A stretch of DNA of 64,000 nucleotides from Myxococcus eversor (GTDB lineage: Bacteria > Myxococcota > Myxococcia > Myxococcales > Myxococcaceae): assembly GCF_010894455.1 (NCBI RefSeq), contig NZ_JAAIXY010000001.1, forward strand, positions 682,001 to 746,000. The letters are read 5' to 3'. Of this stretch, positions 61,414-64,000 are shown in pieces. How positions within the stretch are numbered: position 1 is the stretch's first letter; each line of letters begins with the position of its first letter. The notes below the pieces were generated by a model. It ran no database searches. It was not told where the DNA came from and was given only the letters and a program-made list of their open reading frames with translations. The translations under genes and the position numbers were made by a program.

Positions 61414-61770
61414 TCAACTCCGGGTGACGCGGTACTGCGTGACGCGGCCCTGGGCGTCATAGTCGATGACGAAGGACTCGTAGGAGACGCCGACGGGCGA
61501 CACGCCCAGCTCATACACCTCGCTGGTCCCTCGCCGCTGCTCCGGCTCTCCGAGCAACGTGTGCACGTCGTCGCGGCTCATGCCCTCGCGCAGGTGCTTC
61601 TGCTTGAGTTCGACGACCATGCCGACGCGCGGATTCTTGTCCGCGCCACTGCCCCGCTGTGCCTTCCACTGCTCCGAATCGAAGGCACCCTTCCGCGATG
61701 TGGACATCATGTAGACCCCCAGGCCTGTGAGCAGGAGCAACGCGGCGCAAAGCCACGTCCAGCGCCGCAT
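61414..61770 (-). CDS. BamE/SmpA-fold membrane-anchored protein
   Basis: A 118-residue protein with an N-terminal membrane helix (WTWLCAALLLLTGLGVYMM). Its domain has the SmpA/OmlA (BamE-like) signature KHLREGMSRDDVHTLLGEPE and a beta-rich remainder ending in VIDYDAQGRVTQYRV. BamE proteins help outer-membrane beta-barrel assembly, but this fold is used more broadly for small envelope proteins. ATG at 61770 is used, with GGAGG and AGGAA in the upstream leader; the ATG at 61779 is directly on GGAGG and less likely. It is 53 bases upstream of the Cys-rich lipoprotein. Confidence 0.72.
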   Translation of the reverse strand: MRRWTWLCAALLLLTGLGVYMMSTSRKGAFDSEQWKAQRGSGADKNPRVGMVVELKQKHLREGMSRDDVHTLLGEPEQRRGTSEVYELGVSPVGVSYESFVIDYDAQGRVTQYRVTRS

Positions 61771-61800
61771 GTTCCTCATCCTCCGCGTGCCTGTCACCTA

Positions 61801-62688
61801 TCAGTAGGGGTCGGCGTACACATCTCCACCAGGCACCGGCTGCCCTCCCGTGCCTGGGACGAGATTCGACAGGCCGTGCTGATTGACTGGAACGCGGTCG
61901 CTCCACTGCAACTGGCCCCGCTGGTCGAACAGCACCATCTTCCCGTCCGTCACGGCCTGCTGGACCAGCGTGGCCAGCTCCTCGGGGGACGCGTTGGGGT
62001 TGTCCAGGGCAATCTGCCGGCCGACCTGGTTGTTGTAGAGGTCCATCGCCTCGCGGTCCGCCGGGTTGCCAGGCATTCCCTCATGGGCGGTGGCGAACTG
62101 CTGCGTCCACTCGGCGCCGAACTCACGCGTCATCAGCGCGTTCCAGTAGGCATGGCGGAAGGCGTCGCGGTGGCCGTCCTGGCCCCGCCACTCGCCCACC
62201 CGCTCCTCCGGCACATGGCCTGGAGGCGTGCCCGTGGTCGGATAGAGACGCGAGGACGTCTCCAGGGCCTGGTCCTTGATGTTGTTGAAGGTGTTCAGAC
62301 CCAGCAGCCCGTTCGAGGCCGCGAGCCCGTCCAGCATCCGCCCCTCGGTGGCGGTGACGTCGTACTCAGGCGCGAAAGGGATGGGAATGAGGCCGCCCGC
62401 CTTCGGGCTCCAGCTCACCACCGAGTCGTCCGCCGTCTGGAAGTCGCGCTGAATCTGGGCGAGGTCCGGCCGCGTCGCGCCGCCGGGCTCTGGCGTCGCC
62501 GTCGCGGTCGTCCGGGAGGCCTCGAAGCTGTCTCTGCCATCCCATCCTGGAACCTGGGCGCGCGCCGCGGGAGCGGGGGCCGTCCCAGACGCCGTCTCGG
62601 TCTTCGCTCGCGTCGGCTCGGCTCCGTCCACCCCGAGGCGCCGGGTGATGCCTCCGATGAGATCTCGGCCGATGGAAGAAATGGACAT
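61801..62688 (-). CDS. DUF6973-like protein
   Basis: A 295-residue protein with no signal peptide. The N-terminal 100 residues are low complexity (Thr, Ala, Pro-rich). The C-terminal domain has HRDAFRHAYWNALMTREFG and LYNNQVGRQIALDNPNAS, the pattern of DUF6973 domains, which are often at the C-termini of secreted myxobacterial proteins. The His/Asp-rich HRDAFRHA looks like a possible metal or catalytic site. ATG at 62688 has GGGAG six bases before it. Function is unknown. Confidence 0.72.
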   Translation of the reverse strand: MSISSIGRDLIGGITRRLGVDGAEPTRAKTETASGTAPAPAARAQVPGWDGRDSFEASRTTATATPEPGGATRPDLAQIQRDFQTADDSVVSWSPKAGGLIPIPFAPEYDVTATEGRMLDGLAASNGLLGLNTFNNIKDQALETSSRLYPTTGTPPGHVPEERVGEWRGQDGHRDAFRHAYWNALMTREFGAEWTQQFATAHEGMPGNPADREAMDLYNNQVGRQIALDNPNASPEELATLVQQAVTDGKMVLFDQRGQLQWSDRVPVNQHGLSNLVPGTGGQPVPGGDVYADPY

Positions 62689-62779
62689 GTGGCGCTCCCC
62701 CTGGAAATAGGACTTTTCCAATTATCAACGGGTGGGGGAGAGAAGTTGCGTCAGGCGGGATGCAGGCCCGCCCGCGCGC

Positions 62780-62801
62780 CGGTGCGGGGTACCCCGCACC
62801 G
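62780..62801 (-). terminator. Palindromic hairpin terminator
   Basis: CGGTGCGGGGT followed by its exact reverse complement (22 bases, 62780-62801), 13 bases past the stop of the cytochrome c peroxidase-like gene. Another short inverted repeat, GGCGGG with CCCGCC, lies just further downstream at 62755-62774. Confidence 0.6.
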
Positions 62802-62814
62802 TGTCATCTTCCGC

Positions 62815-64000
62815 TCAAAGCCGTTGGAGGAACCGCAGCAGGTCCTGCTTCTGCGTGGGATTGAGGGACTCGGGAGGTCCGCCCGGGGTCTCCGGTGGAT
62901 GGACGGGTGGGAGGTTCAGGGGCGCGGTGAAGGGCAGGACGAACTGGCTGTAGATGTCCACGACGTCCTCCAGACTCCCGCTGCTGTTGTCGTGGTAGTA
63001 GGGCGCCGTCCGCGCGATGCCCCGCAGCGTGGGGATGTCGAAGGCCTCGAAGTCCAGCGGGTTGCCGGTGATGAGCGCCCGGCCAGGGTCCGTGGAGAAC
63101 CACTGAGGAAAGAGATTGGGGCCGACGATGGGCGCTCCGCTCTCATCCACCGCGGGAGTTGGATCATACGGCGCTCCGCTGGCCGTCACCGGGATGGGAG
63201 GAAGGTCGGTCACCGGGTGCTGGCGTGTGCCGTCCGTATAGAAGCGGAACCGGTAGCGCGGCAGTTCGAGGTCCGCGTTGAACAGCGCGGGGAACAGGCC
63301 AACCTGCCCCAGGTAGGAGAAGCTCGCGAACCCGATGTTCAGGATGTCCGGCGGCGAGCGCGGCGCCTGCATGGGCACGGGGCCCGCCCCGGGGACGTGG
63401 GTGAACAGGACGTTGCCATCGGCCTTCGTCACCGGGAAATGGGAGGCGAGCTCCCGCATGGCTGGCGTTGATATCCGGCTCAGCGTCGGGCCGCCATGGC
63501 AGGGCTCGCAGCCGACCTTGAAGACCTCGCGACCTCGTTGCTCCTGGGGCGTGAGCCACATGAAGTCCTCGGGGAGGGGAATCCTCGCGAGCGGCACTCC
63601 CGCGTTGCTCAAGTCCGAGACGAACCGCGCGCGGGCGGATGTGAATTCCCCTCGCTGGAAGTCCGCCACCTGCCGGAGCTGGTTGCGAGGCACGGCGGCT
63701 CCCTCGCTGTGACTGGTGATGGCGGCCTGGGCCTGGTCCTCCAGGTTCGACTCGCGCCCGTCGAGCTGGAAGAACGGCCCGGTGAGGGCGAGGTCCTGGA
63801 TGCTCGGGACGCCTCGCCAGACGGAAATCTTCCGGTCGCCTGGCGTGACGACGTGTCCCTGGACGTCGATGACGTCCATGTTGGCGGGGAGGGGGATGAC
63901 GACGCGGACGAGCCCCTTCTGGAGGTGCTCGTAGGTGGGCACCGCCGCGTTCGGGTCATCCGCGTCAATGCGGTTGAACAGCGGGTCCGCCGGATTCGAG
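62815..64000 (-). CDS. Cytochrome c peroxidase-like protein (3' part, continues beyond window)
   Basis: The frame is open through the right edge (continuing NRIDADDPNAAVPTYEHL upstream of the internal GTG near 63942), so the 5' end is missing. At least 395 residues are visible. One heme c motif is present, CEPCHGG (in VFKVGCEPCHGGPTL), with a long di-heme-peroxidase-like domain after it (PDILNIGFASFSYLGQVGLF, FDIPTLRGIARTAPYYHDNS, LEDVVDIYSQFVLP). The last block matches the C-terminal heme region of bacterial cytochrome c peroxidase/MauG-like proteins. The other heme site is presumably outside the window. It should act in the periplasm on hydrogen peroxide or a protein substrate. Confidence 0.85.
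   Translation of the reverse strand, partial: SNPADPLFNRIDADDPNAAVPTYEHLQKGLVRVVIPLPANMDVIDVQGHVVTPGDRKISVWRGVPSIQDLALTGPFFQLDGRESNLEDQAQAAITSHSEGAAVPRNQLRQVADFQRGEFTSARARFVSDLSNAGVPLARIPLPEDFMWLTPQEQRGREVFKVGCEPCHGGPTLSRISTPAMRELASHFPVTKADGNVLFTHVPGAGPVPMQAPRSPPDILNIGFASFSYLGQVGLFPALFNADLELPRYRFRFYTDGTRQHPVTDLPPIPVTASGAPYDPTPAVDESGAPIVGPNLFPQWFSTDPGRALITGNPLDFEAFDIPTLRGIARTAPYYHDNSSGSLEDVVDIYSQFVLPFTAPLNLPPVHPPETPGGPPESLNPTQKQDLLRFLQRL

Noticed and set aside
1..64000. CRISPR arrays, tRNA/rRNA genes and insertion sequences
   Set aside because: No regularly spaced repeats, no RNA-gene signatures and no transposase or terminal inverted repeats were seen on reading the window.

Overview
The window is high-GC DNA with the gene style of a predatory myxobacterium (Myxococcus, Corallococcus or Pyxidicoccus grade; the genus is an inference). 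It has tightly packed operons joined by 4-base stop/start overlaps and many secreted lipoproteins. It also has ECF sigma factors, two-component pairs, SUKH-type and DUF2019-type immunity genes beside toxins, and a large acyl-ligase megaenzyme. I see no rRNA, tRNA, CRISPR array, insertion sequence or prophage.

Layout. 70-4218 (minus) is an ECF sigma / zinc-type anti-sigma / caspase-peptidase / Cys-rich lipoprotein operon. 4383-7571 holds serC, a secreted chalcone-isomerase-like protein, a GlsB-type membrane protein and a PA0069-like radical SAM enzyme. 7710-10978 holds a repeat-bearing serine hydrolase lipoprotein facing a trypsin-like protease. 11121-11570 is the remnant of a TetR regulator. 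11599-16834 (minus) is a type VI secretion cargo module: DUF2169 adaptor, ketosynthase-like protein, PAAR-like/deaminase-like toxin, SUKH immunity protein and a TIGR02270 HEAT-like protein. 17502-24893 carries a second ECF sigma factor with a membrane protein, a methyltransferase, a LytTR/LytS-like two-component pair, an alpha/beta hydrolase and an aldo-keto reductase.

25299-37626 is the most unusual part. An OmpR/HisKA two-component pair points toward a four-gene minus-strand operon. That operon encodes an 1805-residue multicopper oxidase built from three related units, a beta-propeller protein, a protein with two tandem Sco copper-chaperone domains, and a lipoprotein fusing cytochrome c to a periplasmic-binding-protein fold. 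Only one full set of copper ligands is visible in the oxidase, and it is split between units 1 and 2. A divergent secreted protein of unknown function lies across a promoter region with repeated elements. A TrmJ-like rRNA/tRNA methyltransferase follows, then an oxalate decarboxylase plus NRAMP transporter operon, which pairs a Mn enzyme with a Mn importer.

42681-55812 is a mosaic of small secreted proteins, an AraC regulator with a YcaC-like hydrolase, a secreted protein with a nuclease-like C-terminus, an SDR, a kelch-like lipoprotein, an astacin-like FG-GAP protease, and a lipoprotein toxin with DUF2019 partner that looks like a Sit (outer-membrane-exchange) toxin system. 56036-61000 is a single large gene encoding an acyl-AMP ligase, a ketoreductase-like domain, a carrier protein and an alpha/beta hydrolase; its ribosome binding site can be folded into a hairpin. 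The right end has a small Cys-rich lipoprotein, a BamE-fold protein, a DUF6973-like protein and the 3' part of a cytochrome c peroxidase-like gene that runs out of the window.

Functions come from reading the translations; no database search was run.
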